Source: Pseudomonadota bacterium
Lineage (GTDB): Bacteria; Chloroflexota; UBA6077; JAJPHF01
Length of the DNA: 64,000 nucleotides
Direction: 5' to 3'
Assembly (NCBI GenBank): GCA_021325365.1
Contig: JAJPHF010000155.1
Location: 1 to 64,000 of the forward strand
Shown: positions 48,197 to 57,843 of the stretch, one piece after another
Numbering within the stretch: position 1 is the first letter of the stretch
How the letters are laid out: every line of letters begins with the position of its first letter
Translations under genes and position numbers: made by a program
The notes under the pieces: generated by a model
What the model saw: the letters and a program-made list of their open reading frames with translations, nothing else
What the model was told of the DNA's origin: nothing
Databases searched by the model: none

Positions 48197-49942
48197 GTGG
48201 TACGCCGACCCACGATGGGGACGCTCGGAGCGGGTGTGGCAGGGAGAACCGATCAGTCGCCAACGCGTGAGATGCCCAGCGCGGGACCGCAGAGCGCCCG
48301 CCGCCCCAATCGTCCGATGCTCTCCGCGCGGCGGGGCCAGGCGCGCCGGCACACCCCGGGCGGCCCGGCCGCCGCGATCATCGCGCTCGTCCTCGGGCTG
48401 AGCCTGCTCGCTTTCGTGCTGCTCCAGATCGTCGTCGGCAGCGACCGCATCGGCGGCCCCCCGCCGGCGGTCGTCGCCTCGCCGCCCGTGGCCACGCTCG
48501 TCGTGCCCGCGGCGCGCGCCCCCCTCGCGGTGCTCGACGCCCAGAGCCCGGACGTGGCCCCGCCCGGCCCGACCGGCGCCAAAGCGTTCACCACGTCGCC
48601 CGAACTCGTCGACCTCGTGCACAAGCGCCTGGGCGAGCTACGCGGCATCTTCGGCGTGGCGATCAAGAACCTCGATACCGGCGAGGGCGTGCTCGTGAAC
48701 GCCGATCGCGCCTTCCCGTCGGCCAGCCTGTTCAAGCTCACCGTGATGTACGAGGCCTACCGCCAGCACGAGGCGGGCCGCCTGAGCTTCAACGAGATGC
48801 TGACCCTCACCGACAACTACGCCCGGCTCGACCTGGGCACGCTCGCGGTGCCCGTCGGCACGTCCGTCAGCGTCGACTGGGCGCTCGACCAGATGATCAC
48901 CCGCAGCGACAACGCCACGGCGAACCTGCTCGCCGACCGGGTCGGGTGGGCGAACATCAATAGCACGATGCAAGACCTGGGCATGCGCGAGACGCGCCAG
49001 GCGGGCGACCAGATCACCACCTCGCCCCGCGACATGCTGCACCTGCTGGAGCTGCTGGCGCTGGGCCGTGGACCGAGCGCCGCCGCGAGCACGGAGATGG
49101 TCGAGCTAATGCTCGACCAGAAGGTCAACGACCGCCTGCCGGCGCAGCTGCCGCGCGACGTGCCCGTGGCCCACAAGACGGGCAACCTCGACGGCGTCGT
49201 TCACGACGTGGGCATCGTCTACTCGCCCGACGCGACCTACGTGATCGCGCTGCTAGCGGAGGAGGCGCCCGACGTCGGGCAGGTGACGCAGGCCGAGGCG
49301 GCGCTCAGCCGCGCCGTCTACGACTACTTCAACGCGCCCGGCGGCACGCGCGCCCGCTCGACGCTGCGCGCGCCGAACCCCGCCGCGCGCCCCACGCCGG
49401 TGCCGCCGGCCGTGGTGGCGACGGCCGGCCCCGGCACGGGCACGGCGCTGCCCGGCGGCGCGACGGCCACGGCAGCCACGCCGCTGGCGACGGCCGCCAC
49501 CAGCGCGCTGAGCACGAGCACGCCGCGCGTCAGCGCGCCGCCAGCTCCCGCGCCGACCGTGGCCGTCGTCGCCTCGCCGGGCCGCAGCGAGCCGCCCACG
49601 GTGGCGCCGCCACCCACCGCCGTGCGCCCGACGGTGGCGCCCGAGGCGCCGCGCGCGGCCCCCACGCTCGCTCCCACGGCCGCGCCGGCCGTCGTGACCG
49701 CCGTCCGCCCCACGGCGGTGCCGCAGGCCGTGCCCGCGGCGCCCCCGACCGAGCCGGCTCGCGGCCCGCTGCCGCCCACCGCCGCGCCCGTCGCGCCGGT
49801 GAGCCCGCCAACCGCCGTGCGCCCGACCGCCGCGCCCCAGCCGGCAGCCCCAGCCGCCCCGGCCGCTCCGGCCGCCGCGCCGACCGTCCGCGCGCCGGAG
49901 GCCCCGCGCTTCGGCGGCTCGTCGGCCGCGCCAGCGCGCTAG
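48197..49942 (+). CDS. Membrane-anchored serine hydrolase of class A beta-lactamase fold with disordered tail
   Basis: About 581 residues. The N-terminal 60 residues are Arg-rich, followed by one membrane helix (AAIIALVLGLSLLAFVLLQI). Residues 135-385 have the class A fold. The nucleophile motif is SASLFKLTV (SxxK), the second motif is TRSDNATA (SDN), and the third is VAHKTGNLDG (KTG). The Glu-x-x-x-Asn of the omega loop that class A lactamases need for hydrolysis is not recognisable, so a penicillin-binding or peptidase role is as likely as lactamase activity. The last 190 residues are Ala/Pro/Thr/Val-rich, consistent with a cell-wall-spanning region. Alternative starts are ATG 48215, 48272 and 48317. 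Confidence 0.85.
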   Translation: MVRRPTMGTLGAGVAGRTDQSPTREMPSAGPQSARRPNRPMLSARRGQARRHTPGGPAAAIIALVLGLSLLAFVLLQIVVGSDRIGGPPPAVVASPPVATLVVPAARAPLAVLDAQSPDVAPPGPTGAKAFTTSPELVDLVHKRLGELRGIFGVAIKNLDTGEGVLVNADRAFPSASLFKLTVMYEAYRQHEAGRLSFNEMLTLTDNYARLDLGTLAVPVGTSVSVDWALDQMITRSDNATANLLADRVGWANINSTMQDLGMRETRQAGDQITTSPRDMLHLLELLALGRGPSAAASTEMVELMLDQKVNDRLPAQLPRDVPVAHKTGNLDGVVHDVGIVYSPDATYVIALLAEEAPDVGQVTQAEAALSRAVYDYFNAPGGTRARSTLRAPNPAARPTPVPPAVVATAGPGTGTALPGGATATAATPLATAATSALSTSTPRVSAPPAPAPTVAVVASPGRSEPPTVAPPPTAVRPTVAPEAPRAAPTLAPTAAPAVVTAVRPTAVPQAVPAAPPTEPARGPLPPTAAPVAPVSPPTAVRPTAAPQPAAPAAPAAPAAAPTVRAPEAPRFGGSSAAPAR

Positions 49943-49961
49943 CGACGCCGAGGAGCCGTCA

Positions 49962-50081
49962 ATGCCCGCGCGCGGCCCCGACGCCCCCCTACCCGCCGCG
50001 GCGCTCGCCCGTCGCTGGCAGCTGCCGCTCAAGCCGGCCGCGCAGGCCCGTCTGGAGCGCCGGCTGGGCCGGTCCGGCTGA
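49962..50081 (+). CDS. Small basic protein, 39 residues
   Basis: ATG after CCGAGGAGCCGTCA (GAGGAG seven bases upstream), reading PARGPDAPLPAAALARRWQL, then PLKPAAQARLERRLGRSG. It is basic and helical and lies between the serine-hydrolase gene and a membrane-protein gene, 6 bases before the latter's start. The strong ribosome site and tight spacing support translation. No family recognised. Confidence 0.5.
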   Translation: MPARGPDAPLPAAALARRWQLPLKPAAQARLERRLGRSG

Positions 50082-50087
50082 GCGGGC

Positions 50088-50786
50088 ATGCTCCGCCGCC
50101 AGCCCCCGGGGCAGTATCGCCAGCACCTGGCGCACGGCTGGCCGCTCGTCGTGAACCTGCTGCTCATCACCGTGGTCGAGCAGGTGCTGGACTCGGTGCT
50201 GAACTTCGGCACCACGCCCCTCGACCGCCTGCTGCCCACCGCCATCGTGGAGGATGCCTGGCACGGGCTACTCTGGACGCTGGTAGCCATCACCCTCGGG
50301 CTGTACCTGACCGGCCACATGGTATCGGTGCGCCGCGTCGTCGTGGCCATTATGGTCGTGTTCACCGTGGGCTTGATACTCAACGCGATCGATCTCGCGG
50401 TGCCCTCGCCCCGGCACGTCGAGACGCGCGGCAACGGCCTCCTCTTCGACGGGGTGCTGATCTGGCTGAACAACGTGCTGCTCTTCACCATCTGGTACTG
50501 GCTGCTCGACGGCGGCGGCCACATGCAGCGCCTGGGCAATCGCTGGGCGCCGCGCGACTTCCTGTTCCCGGCACAGGCGGCGACGCTGCCCGACTATCCC
50601 TGCTGGCACCCTCTTTACGTCGACTACCTGTTCCTGGCATTCACCACGGGCACCGCGTTCGGGCCAACGGACATCCAGGTACTCTCGCGCCGCGCCAAGC
50701 TGTTGCAGATGTGCCAGATCGCGATCTCCGTGGTGGTGATCACGATGGTCGTGGCGCGGGCCATCAACTACCTCTCCAACGGCTAG
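50088..50786 (+). CDS. Integral membrane protein, possible ion-channel relative
   Basis: A 232-residue protein with five or six helices: PLVVNLLLITVVEQVLDSVL, GLLWTLVAITLGLYLTGHMV, RVVVAIMVVFTVGLILNAID and FDGVLIWLNNVLLFTIWYWL. The last part, VDYLFLAFTTGTAFGPTDIQ and VLSRRAKLLQMCQIAISVVV, resembles a pore-loop and following helix in DUF1345 or ion-channel proteins. Function is not assigned. It begins just after the small 39-residue gene. Confidence 0.8.
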   Translation: MLRRQPPGQYRQHLAHGWPLVVNLLLITVVEQVLDSVLNFGTTPLDRLLPTAIVEDAWHGLLWTLVAITLGLYLTGHMVSVRRVVVAIMVVFTVGLILNAIDLAVPSPRHVETRGNGLLFDGVLIWLNNVLLFTIWYWLLDGGGHMQRLGNRWAPRDFLFPAQAATLPDYPCWHPLYVDYLFLAFTTGTAFGPTDIQVLSRRAKLLQMCQIAISVVVITMVVARAINYLSNG

Positions 50787-50797
50787 GCTGCGCACGC

Positions 50798-50825
50798 TTG
50801 CGTCCGCCGGCGGATATGCTATCAT
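50798..50825 (+). promoter_or_regulatory. Promoter of the pncA-pncB operon
   Basis: TTGCGT at 50798-50803, a 16-base spacer and TATCAT at 50820-50825, preceded by TGC as an extended -10. It lies 55 bases upstream of the pncA start. Confidence 0.5.
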
Positions 50826-50879
50826 CATGGAAATAATTGCTGGCGACGCGCGGTTAGCTCACCGGAAAGGAGCGGCAAC

Positions 50880-51479
50880 ATGGACTGGACGCCAGAGCCG
50901 GATAGCGCGTTGATCGTGATCGACGTGCAGCGCGACTTCTGTCCCGGAGGCTCGCTCGCCGTGGCCAAGGGCGACCAGGTCGTGGCGCCGCTGAACGCCG
51001 CCGCGGCCCGCTTCGCGGCGGCCGGGCGGCCGGTGATCGCCACGCGCGATTGGCACCCGCCCCGCACGATTCACTTCCAAGAGCACGGCGGCACCTGGCC
51101 CGCGCACTGCGTGCAGGGCACGCCGGGCGCGGAGTTCCATCCCGACCTGCACCTGCCGGCGGGCACCATCGTCGTGTCCAAGGGCGTGGGGGAGGACGAG
51201 GACGCCTATTCCGCCTTCGAGGCGCGCGACGCCGCGGGCCGGCCGCTGGCCGATCTGCTGCGCGAGCGCGGCGTGCGGCACCTGTACGTGGGCGGCCTGG
51301 CCACCGACTACTGCGTCAAGGCGTCGGTGCTCGACGCGCGCCAGCACGGCTTCGAGGTGACCGTGCTGGCGGACACCGTGAGTGCCGTGAACCTGCAGCC
51401 GGACGACGAGGCGCGAGCGCTGGACGCCATGCGGGCGGCCGGGGCACGCCTCCGGCCCAGCGCGGGTGTGACGCGATGA
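50880..51479 (+). CDS. pncA: Nicotinamidase
   Basis: A 199-residue cysteine hydrolase that converts nicotinamide to nicotinate in the NAD salvage route. The catalytic Asp is in LIVIDVQRDFCPGG, the metal ligands in RDWHPPRTIHFQEH, the Lys in IVVSKGVGEDEDAYSAFEAR, and the nucleophile Cys in GGLATDYCVKASVLDA. GGAAAGGAG precedes the ATG. It overlaps pncB by ATGA. Confidence 0.95.
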   Translation: MDWTPEPDSALIVIDVQRDFCPGGSLAVAKGDQVVAPLNAAAARFAAAGRPVIATRDWHPPRTIHFQEHGGTWPAHCVQGTPGAEFHPDLHLPAGTIVVSKGVGEDEDAYSAFEARDAAGRPLADLLRERGVRHLYVGGLATDYCVKASVLDARQHGFEVTVLADTVSAVNLQPDDEARALDAMRAAGARLRPSAGVTR

Positions 51480-53029
51480 ACGGCGAGAACGCCTGGCCCG
51501 GCGGCGCGCGGGCCGCTGGGCCGAAGCGCGCGCCGCTCTCGCCCGACGAGTGGGTGCCGCCGCTGGCGCCCGAGGAAGCGTCGCTCAACCGCAGCTACGT
51601 CGCCTACCACCCGGGCCTCATGACCGACCTCTACCATCCCGACGCGGCCTACGTAGCCTGGCGCCACGGGAAGCTGCAAGAGACGACCTTCGACCTGTAC
51701 ACGCGCCGCGCGCCGTTCGGCAGCGCCTACCTGCTGGTCGCCGGCCTGGAGCAGGCCCTGGAGTTCCTGCAGGCCTTCCACTACAGCGACGAAGACCTCG
51801 CCTTCCTCCAGCAGGTCCGCGACTACGACCGCGGCTTCCTGTCGTTCCTGCGCGGCCTGCGCTTCACCGGCGAGGTGCTGGCGATGGCCGAGGGCACCGT
51901 CGCCTTCGCCGAGGAGCCGCTGCTGCGCGTCACCGGGCCGTTCTGCGAGGCGCTGCTGCTGGAGTCCGGCCTGCTGCAAGCGGTCAACCTCTCCACGCTG
52001 ATCGCCACGAAGGCGGCGCGCGTCGTGTGGGCGTCGCAGGGGCGGCGCGTGGCCGAGTTCGGCGCGCGGCGGGCGCAGGAGCCGTTCACGGTGGCCCGCG
52101 CCAGCTACATCGGCGGCTGCACGTCGACCTCCTTCCTGGCCGCCGCCTTCCGCTTCCGCCTGCCGGCCACGGGCTCGATCCCCCACGCGCTGGTCCAGTG
52201 CTTCCCGAGCGAGGAGGACGCCTTCGAGGCGGTCGCCGAGACGTTCAACCGCTACACGCTGCTGCTCGACACCTACGACGTGCGCCGCGCGATCCACACG
52301 GCCGTCCGCGTGGCGCGGCGCGTGCGCGACCGCCTGGGCCATCGCCTGGCCGCGGTCCGCCTCGACTCCGGCGACCTGGTGGCCGACGCGAAGTACGTGC
52401 GCGCGGTGCTCGACGAGGCCGGGCTGCAGGACGTGCGGATCCTCGGCAGCGGCGACCTCGACGAATGGCGCATCGCCGACCTGCTGGCGGCGGGCGCCCC
52501 GTTCGACGCGTTCGGCGTGGGCACCGCGCTCGCCGTGGGCGCGGGCGGCGTGGAGCAGGGCGTGGAGGGCGGCGCGCTGGGCGGCGTGTACAAGGAGGTC
52601 GCCTACCGCCAGCCCGACGGCACGATGGCCTACCCTGTGAAGGTAGCCGGGCCGAAGACCACCTGGCCCGGCCGCAAGGAGGTCTACCGCGTCGGCAGCT
52701 TCGCCTACGATCTGGTCTGCCTGGCCGACGAGGTGGCGCCGCCGGGGGCCGAGCGGCTGCTGCGGCCGGTCGTCCTGAACGGCCGTATCGTGCCGGGCAG
52801 CCTGCCGCCGATCAGCGAGGTCTGGGAGCACGCCCGCGAGCAGCTCGGGGCGCTGCCCGAGCGCTACAAGGCGCTGAACGACGCACCCGCCTATCCGGTC
52901 CGCTTCTCCGACAGCCTCCAAGCGCTCCGCAACGAGGCGACGACGGCTGCCGCCGACGAGGACCGCCGCGTCGTCCTCGCCGAGCCGGCCGCCCCGGCCG
53001 CCGCGGGCGCGCCCGCCGACCACGGCTGA
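51476..53029 (+). CDS. pncB: Nicotinate phosphoribosyltransferase
   Basis: A 517-residue enzyme that makes nicotinate mononucleotide from nicotinate and PRPP, using the product of the upstream gene. It has AYHPGLMTDLYHPDAAYVAW, RRAPFGSAYLLVAGLEQALE, VAEFGARRAQEPFTVARASY and GGCTSTSFLAA. The phosphate-binding region AAVRLDSGDLVADAKYVRAV is followed by ILGSGDLDEWRIADLLAAGA and FDAFGVGTALAVG. The first 35 and last 30 residues are not conserved. Translation is coupled to pncA. Confidence 0.95.
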   Translation: MNGENAWPGGARAAGPKRAPLSPDEWVPPLAPEEASLNRSYVAYHPGLMTDLYHPDAAYVAWRHGKLQETTFDLYTRRAPFGSAYLLVAGLEQALEFLQAFHYSDEDLAFLQQVRDYDRGFLSFLRGLRFTGEVLAMAEGTVAFAEEPLLRVTGPFCEALLLESGLLQAVNLSTLIATKAARVVWASQGRRVAEFGARRAQEPFTVARASYIGGCTSTSFLAAAFRFRLPATGSIPHALVQCFPSEEDAFEAVAETFNRYTLLLDTYDVRRAIHTAVRVARRVRDRLGHRLAAVRLDSGDLVADAKYVRAVLDEAGLQDVRILGSGDLDEWRIADLLAAGAPFDAFGVGTALAVGAGGVEQGVEGGALGGVYKEVAYRQPDGTMAYPVKVAGPKTTWPGRKEVYRVGSFAYDLVCLADEVAPPGAERLLRPVVLNGRIVPGSLPPISEVWEHAREQLGALPERYKALNDAPAYPVRFSDSLQALRNEATTAAADEDRRVVLAEPAAPAAAGAPADHG

Positions 53030-53135
53030 GCGGGCGCGCCCGCCTCGCCCTGGCCCATGCGAGTGGAGGCGGCGCTGGCGACGTCCGGCCACTAGGATAG
53101 CCAGGGCACGTCGACCTTTGGCGCATGGAACGAGT

Positions 53136-53147
53136 ATGCTATAGCAT
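53136..53147. promoter_or_regulatory. 12-bp palindrome before third toxin-antitoxin pair
   Basis: ATGCTATAGCAT, a perfect palindrome that includes a -10-like TATGCT. A likely autoregulatory site. Confidence 0.45.
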
Positions 53148-53184
53148 GTGCTCGGGCGTGCCGGCCGCGGGGTACGTCCGAGGT

Positions 53185-53400
53185 ATGGCGGAGGGCAGCG
53201 TGGCGAGCAACGTCGAGGCGCAGCGGGTGGTCGTGCCGGAACCAACGTCGAGCGAGCAGAGGCCGAGGAACGAGGCTGCCAGGCTGCTGCTACGCGAGTG
53301 GCTGGCCGATGAATCGGGCTACGACGAGGCGACCTGGCCCATCGCCAGGCGCGCGATCGAGGCTCACCGGCTTTCGACCCGTCCGCGCTTCGATGGCTAG
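53185..53400 (+). CDS. Small antitoxin of a PIN-domain pair
   Basis: A 71-residue charged protein with RPRNEAARLLLREWLADESG, YDEATWPIARRAIEAHRLS. Its helical layout and position immediately before a PIN-domain frame (ATG of the toxin overlaps its stop region) identify it as the antitoxin. The ATG at 53185 follows CCGAGG and lies after the promoter palindrome; an ATG at 53125 would cover the palindrome. No DNA-binding motif is obvious. Confidence 0.7.
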   Translation: MAEGSVASNVEAQRVVVPEPTSSEQRPRNEAARLLLREWLADESGYDEATWPIARRAIEAHRLSTRPRFDG

Positions 53401-53828
53401 TATCCTACTTCTCGATTCCGGCCCCATAGGGCGCATCGCCCATCCCCGCCCGAATCGCGAACTTGCCACCTGGCTAGCCGGAATTTTGGCCGCAAACACG
53501 CTCGTGATTCTGCCAGAGATCGTCGACTACGAAGTGCGCCGTAGCTTTCCATTAGATAGAGGGTCTGGGCGCTTCACTCCAGCGCCTCGACCGCCTCAAG
53601 GAAGCGTTGACCTACCTGCCCTTGACTACTGCCACGATGCAGCGAGCGGCGGAGCTATGGGCCGCGGCGCGTCGGCGTGGTATGCCAACAGCGGATCCGA
53701 AAGAGTTGGATGGCGACGTGATCCTCGCCGCTCAGGCTCTCCAGGTCGGCGGAGCCATAGTGACCGAGAACGTTGGCCACTTAGCGCAGTTCGTCGAAGC
53801 CAAGAGCTGGCGCGAGATCACCGCATAG
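53393..53828 (+). pseudogene. Frameshifted PIN-domain toxin
   Basis: The first half reads MASILLLDSGPIGRIAHPRP and LVILPEIVDYEVRRSFPLDR in one frame. The second half, LQRLDRLKEALTYLPLTTAT and PTADPKELDGDVILAAQAL, continues in the next frame. A single extra base at about 53569-53571 accounts for the change. The first Asp, the Glu and the last Asp residues of the PIN site are each present on one side or the other. It is either a natural loss of a toxin or a sequencing or assembly error. If real, the antitoxin is left without a functional partner. Confidence 0.8.
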
Positions 53829-53873
53829 CGAACGGGTCGCCGTAATGGCGCTCCCCGCCTAGGTGGAGGACTG

Positions 53874-54749
53874 GTGAGTACGTTCTGGCTGGACATGCTG
53901 GGCGGCGAGGTCCGCTACTACGACGCGGGCGGCGTGCGCACGCGCTGTCTAGAGGCGGGCAGCGGACCGCCGCTGGTGCTGCTGCACGGCACGGGCGGCC
54001 ACGCCGAGAGCTGGATCCGCAACGTCATGCCGCTCGCCGCCCACTTCCACGTCTACGCGCTCGACCTGGTGGGCCACGGCTTCACCGACAAGCCCGACCT
54101 GGCCTACACGCCGCGCGACTACGCTCGCCACGTCGTCGCGTTCCTCGATGCGGTCGGCGCGGACCGGGCGCACGTCAACGGCGAGTCGCTGGGCGGCTGG
54201 GTGGCGCTGTGGCTGGCCCTAGAGCACCCGGACCGCGTGGACCGCTTGATCCTCAATACGGCGGCGGGGCTGAAGCTCTCCGAGGCGCAGCAGATCGTGC
54301 CGCCGCAGCGCGCCGAGATGGCGCGGCTCACGAAGGAGGCCGTCGAGAACCCGAACCCGGACACGGTGCGCCGCCGCCTGGAATGGCTGGTGAAAGACCC
54401 CGCGGACATCACCGACGAGCTGGTGCAGACGCGCCTCCGCATCTACGCCGATCCCGCCACCCAGCGGGTCATGCCGCGCATCCTGGAGGGCGCCGCGCTC
54501 GGCGGCGGCGACCGGCCGAACCCCGACGTGATCACGCCCGACCACCTGCGCCGCGTGTCCCACCCGACGCTCGTGCTCTGGACGAGCGACAACCCGGGCA
54601 CGACCTGGCAGGAGGCCGAGGGCGCCGCCGACCTCTTGCCGCGCGGCCAGTTCCGCCTGCTCAGCAACTGCGCTCACTGGCCGCAGTACGAGCAGGCCGA
54701 CGAGTACAACCGCATCGTCGCGCACTTCCTGGGCGGCGCGACGCGGTAG
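53874..54749 (+). CDS. Alpha/beta hydrolase (C-C bond hydrolase-like)
   Basis: A 291-residue alpha/beta hydrolase. The oxyanion region is LVLLHGTGGHAESW, the nucleophile elbow is VNGESLGGWVALWLALEHPD, and the catalytic His lies in NCAHWPQYEQ, with an Asp in LVLWTSDNPG. Close shape to meta-cleavage product hydrolases (MhpC/BphD), but the substrate is not provable. The GTG start follows GGAGGACTG. The 124 bases between 54750 and about 54873 and the following gap to 54927 hold no supported gene. Confidence 0.88.
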   Translation: MSTFWLDMLGGEVRYYDAGGVRTRCLEAGSGPPLVLLHGTGGHAESWIRNVMPLAAHFHVYALDLVGHGFTDKPDLAYTPRDYARHVVAFLDAVGADRAHVNGESLGGWVALWLALEHPDRVDRLILNTAAGLKLSEAQQIVPPQRAEMARLTKEAVENPNPDTVRRRLEWLVKDPADITDELVQTRLRIYADPATQRVMPRILEGAALGGGDRPNPDVITPDHLRRVSHPTLVLWTSDNPGTTWQEAEGAADLLPRGQFRLLSNCAHWPQYEQADEYNRIVAHFLGGATR

Positions 54750-54927
54750 CCGGGGTAGCCCTGTCTACCAGGATGGACCTGATCGCGCCCGCGGGCGCCA
54801 CACGGTCCGATGGCGCACCAGGGGCATCGCGTCACGCGCGCTACGCCAGATCAGGGGCGTTGCTTGCCGCGCCCTCCAGCCGTAACCTCGCGGCCCGCCC
54901 CGCCCATTCTGACCCCCACACGGCGTG

Positions 54928-56871
54928 CTAGGCGGCCGGGCTGGCCGCCGCGGGCGGCGCCGACGCGACCGCCTTCGCCGCCAGGGCCGGGGCGCCGGTC
55001 GCGAGCAGGCTTTCCAGGGCCTGGGTGTCCAGAGGCCGGGCGAAGAAATATCCCTGCCCCAGATCGCAGCCTAGCTCTCGCAAGCGCGTCACCTGCTCGC
55101 GGTCCTCGACTCCCTCGCTGACCGTCTGCAGCGCGAGCGTGCGGCCCAGCTCGATGATCGTGCGCACCAGCGCCGAGTTGTCGGTCCCGGTCGTTATGCG
55201 GTCCACGAACAGCTTGTCGATTTTCAGCACGTCGATCGGGAACTGCTGCAGGTAGCCGAGCGACGAATAGCCGGTCCCGAAGTCGTCGATCGCCAGGCGG
55301 ACGCCCAGCGCCTTCAGCTCTTGCAGCCGGCCAATCGTCGCCTGCGTATCCTGCATCAGCACGCTCTCCGTGATCTCCAGGACCAGGCTGGCCGGCGGCA
55401 GGCCCGTCTCCCGCAGCGCGCGGCCGACCTCCCCGACGAGACCGGCCTGCTGGAGCTGGCGAGGCGACAGGTTCACGCTAAGCGTCAGCGGCGCATCGCC
55501 CGGATACTCGAGCTGCCAGCGGCGCACCTGCCGGCACGCCTGCTCGAGCACCCAGCGACCCAGCGGCACGATGAGCCCCGTCTCCTCCGCTAGGGGAATG
55601 AACTCGAGCGGCGGGACTAGGCCGCGTTGCGGGTGCTGCCAGCGCACCAGCGCCTCCACCCCCGCGACCCGGCCCGTCTGGAGTACCACGGTCGGCTGGT
55701 AGTGCAGCAGAAACTCGCCCCGCTCCACGGCACGCTGGAGGTCGGCCTTGAGCGCCAGCCGGTCAAGCAGCGCCCTGTGCATGCTCGGCTCGAAGACCTC
55801 GTAGCGCCCCTTGCCGTTGCCCTTGGCGATGTACATCGCCACGTCGGCGTTCCGCACGAGCTGATCGGCATCCTCGTGCCCCGACGCATTCAGCGCGATC
55901 CCGATGCTGGCGCGCACGAACAGCTCCTTGCGCTGCAGCACGACAGGCGGGCGCAGCGCCTCCAACAGCCGCTCGGCCACGCGCGATGCGTCGTCGGGGC
56001 GATGCAGGTCCTCGAGCAAGACGGCGAACTCGTCCCCGCCCAGCCGTGCGACGATGTCGCCAGGGCGCAAGCCGCCACGCAAGCGCTTGCCAACCGCGAC
56101 GAGAATCTGGTCCCCCGCCGCGTGCCCGAGAGTGTCGTTGACGCTCTTGAAGCCATCCAAGTCGAGAAACAACGCGGCCACGGCCCCATCGCGACGGGCA
56201 GCCCGCGCCAGCGCGCGCGACGCTAGCTCGTGGAACAGGCCGCGGTTGGGCAGGTCGGTCAGCGGGTCGTGGGACGCCTGGTGCTCGTTGAGCCGCCAGG
56301 CGACGATGCTGGCCGCGCTCGCGCCCAGCACGAACGCCCCGTGGATAGCCGCCCATTTCCACGGGTGCGCCCAGGCGTCGGGATGGTTGAACACGGCGGT
56401 CGGATCGAGCACGCCGACCACACCGTGGTGCAGCACAACGTAGACGATGGCGACCAGAAACGGTACCCAGTCCTGGTACAGCGTGATGACCGCCACGACC
56501 ACGAAGAAGTGGAAGTGCATCTCGACGTAGCCGCCGGACAGGTGAATGAGCACCGCGGACGCCGTGACAAGGCCCAGACTGGCGAGCGTCGCCCGCAGGC
56601 GGCGACTGCCCCGGCCCGAGGCCGCTAGCAGCGTGGCGAGCCCCACCAGCCCGCTTTCTGCCAGACTGTGCTCCCACCCAACCCCAAGAACGAGCCCCAG
56701 GGAGAACAGCCCGACGACGTGTAGGGCGAGCACAACGAGAATTCCTCGATGCCGTTGGGACCAGACATTGGCGGGCAGCGACCGCCCCGCCGGCAGCGCC
56801 TGCCGCACCCCCCGCAGGCACCGCGCGCCCAGCTCACGTGGGTGCCCCGCCGGACAAGCGGACTGCGCCAT
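54928..56871 (-). CDS. Membrane GGDEF-EAL protein (c-di-GMP turnover)
   Basis: A 647-residue protein. Residues 40-190 form about five membrane helices, including the His-rich [20 protein letters not shown] and [20 protein letters not shown] seen in a known family of membrane sensors. The GGDEF domain has [31 protein letters not shown] and an intact RLGGDEF. The EAL domain has GVEALVRW with intact [13 protein letters not shown] and [15 protein letters not shown]. Both catalytic sites look functional, so it could make or break c-di-GMP depending on the sensor state. GGGAGG precedes the ATG at 56871. Confidence 0.93.
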   Translation of the reverse strand: MAQSACPAGHPRELGARCLRGVRQALPAGRSLPANVWSQRHRGILVVLALHVVGLFSLGLVLGVGWEHSLAESGLVGLATLLAASGRGSRRLRATLASLGLVTASAVLIHLSGGYVEMHFHFFVVVAVITLYQDWVPFLVAIVYVVLHHGVVGVLDPTAVFNHPDAWAHPWKWAAIHGAFVLGASAASIVAWRLNEHQASHDPLTDLPNRGLFHELASRALARAARRDGAVAALFLDLDGFKSVNDTLGHAAGDQILVAVGKRLRGGLRPGDIVARLGGDEFAVLLEDLHRPDDASRVAERLLEALRPPVVLQRKELFVRASIGIALNASGHEDADQLVRNADVAMYIAKGNGKGRYEVFEPSMHRALLDRLALKADLQRAVERGEFLLHYQPTVVLQTGRVAGVEALVRWQHPQRGLVPPLEFIPLAEETGLIVPLGRWVLEQACRQVRRWQLEYPGDAPLTLSVNLSPRQLQQAGLVGEVGRALRETGLPPASLVLEITESVLMQDTQATIGRLQELKALGVRLAIDDFGTGYSSLGYLQQFPIDVLKIDKLFVDRITTGTDNSALVRTIIELGRTLALQTVSEGVEDREQVTRLRELGCDLGQGYFFARPLDTQALESLLATGAPALAAKAVASAPPAAASPAA

Positions 56872-57333
56872 CTGCCTAACCTCCCGACTGCGATGTGCGC
56901 ACCGGCGCGCCGTGCCAGGAGGCACGCGCGCCACTAGAGAGATTGTCGGCAGCGGCGCGGCCCTTGTGTAGACGAGACACGCATAGCGCCCGCCGCGCCA
57001 CGGTGGATGGCGATCGCCCCGGTTCACGCCCGCTCGGGCGCCACCTTACATCTCTTTTCCGCGCGACGTGCCCCGATGGCGCAGCCACTAGCACCCGCGC
57101 GCCCAGCCATGCCCGCTCCGGAGCACCAAGACTTGACTTAAGCTCCCTTAACGCTCCCATTCACGGCTTCCGCGCTAAGCTGCCGGCCCAGGTTGGTGTG
57201 GATGTCTGGCTTCGCCAAACATACATCCTATCCTCGGCCGAGCGCCGAGGAGCTATGTCTAGTGCTTTCGTTTCAGGGACTTGCTGAGTAGAATGCGAGG
57301 GGGAGCACAACTTGTGATAAGGGGGGGAAACCT
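56872..57333 (+). other. Intergenic region, 462 bases
   Basis: No gene is supported. It contains a CCTCGGC-CGAGC-GCCGAGG hairpin at about 57233-57251 and a TAGAAT-type -10 box near 57289 that could serve the next gene. Confidence 0.4.
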
Positions 57334-57600
57334 GTGGCGACCTTCGAAGTAATCCCTCTGCAAGAGGCACGGCGCCTGGTGATGGCCCCGCGGCGCCTCG
57401 CCGAGACCGAGTACCGCGAGTACGTGGCCGCCCTGGACGCGAACACGGCCGGCCGCATCGAGCTGGGCGAGGGGGATCGCCCGATCAGCGTCCGGGCGCG
57501 CCTGAAGGCCGCCGCCAAGGCGGAGGGCAAGTCGCTGGAGATCCAGCGCCAGGGCGATACGCTGGTGTTCTGGCTGAGCGACGCCAGCAGCGGTCGGTAG
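57334..57600 (+). CDS. Hypothetical small protein
   Basis: An 88-residue protein, basic in the middle (RARLKAAAKAEGKSLEIQRQ) with EVIPLQEARRLVMAPRRLAE in front and a short beta end (GDTLVFWLSDA). No family is recognised. The GTG start follows GGGGGGGAAACCT. It is followed by a strong hairpin. Confidence 0.7.
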   Translation: MATFEVIPLQEARRLVMAPRRLAETEYREYVAALDANTAGRIELGEGDRPISVRARLKAAAKAEGKSLEIQRQGDTLVFWLSDASSGR

Positions 57601-57659
57601 TCCCGGCGGCCAAGGTGTAACGCGCGGGCGGTTCTTACGTTTGACTAAGAGAAGGGCAG

Positions 57660-57694
57660 GGGGAGAGAGTGAGGTGCCGACTCACTCTCTCCCC
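57660..57694. terminator. 14-bp hairpin between convergent genes
   Basis: GGGGAGAGAGTGAG, a GTGCCGA loop, then the exact complement CTCACTCTCTCCCC. Bidirectional by position. Confidence 0.65.
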
Positions 57695-57843
57695 ACCTGG
57701 GAGGGGGACCTGGGCCGCTCGCGCGGTCCAGATGCCTCACTATACCACTGATTTCGCTCCGCGGGCAGGGTTACCTGCCCGCCGCTGTGAAACTTTTTGC
57801 CGGCCCCTCCCCCCGCTCGCGTCACGCCGCCCCGGGGTCACGC

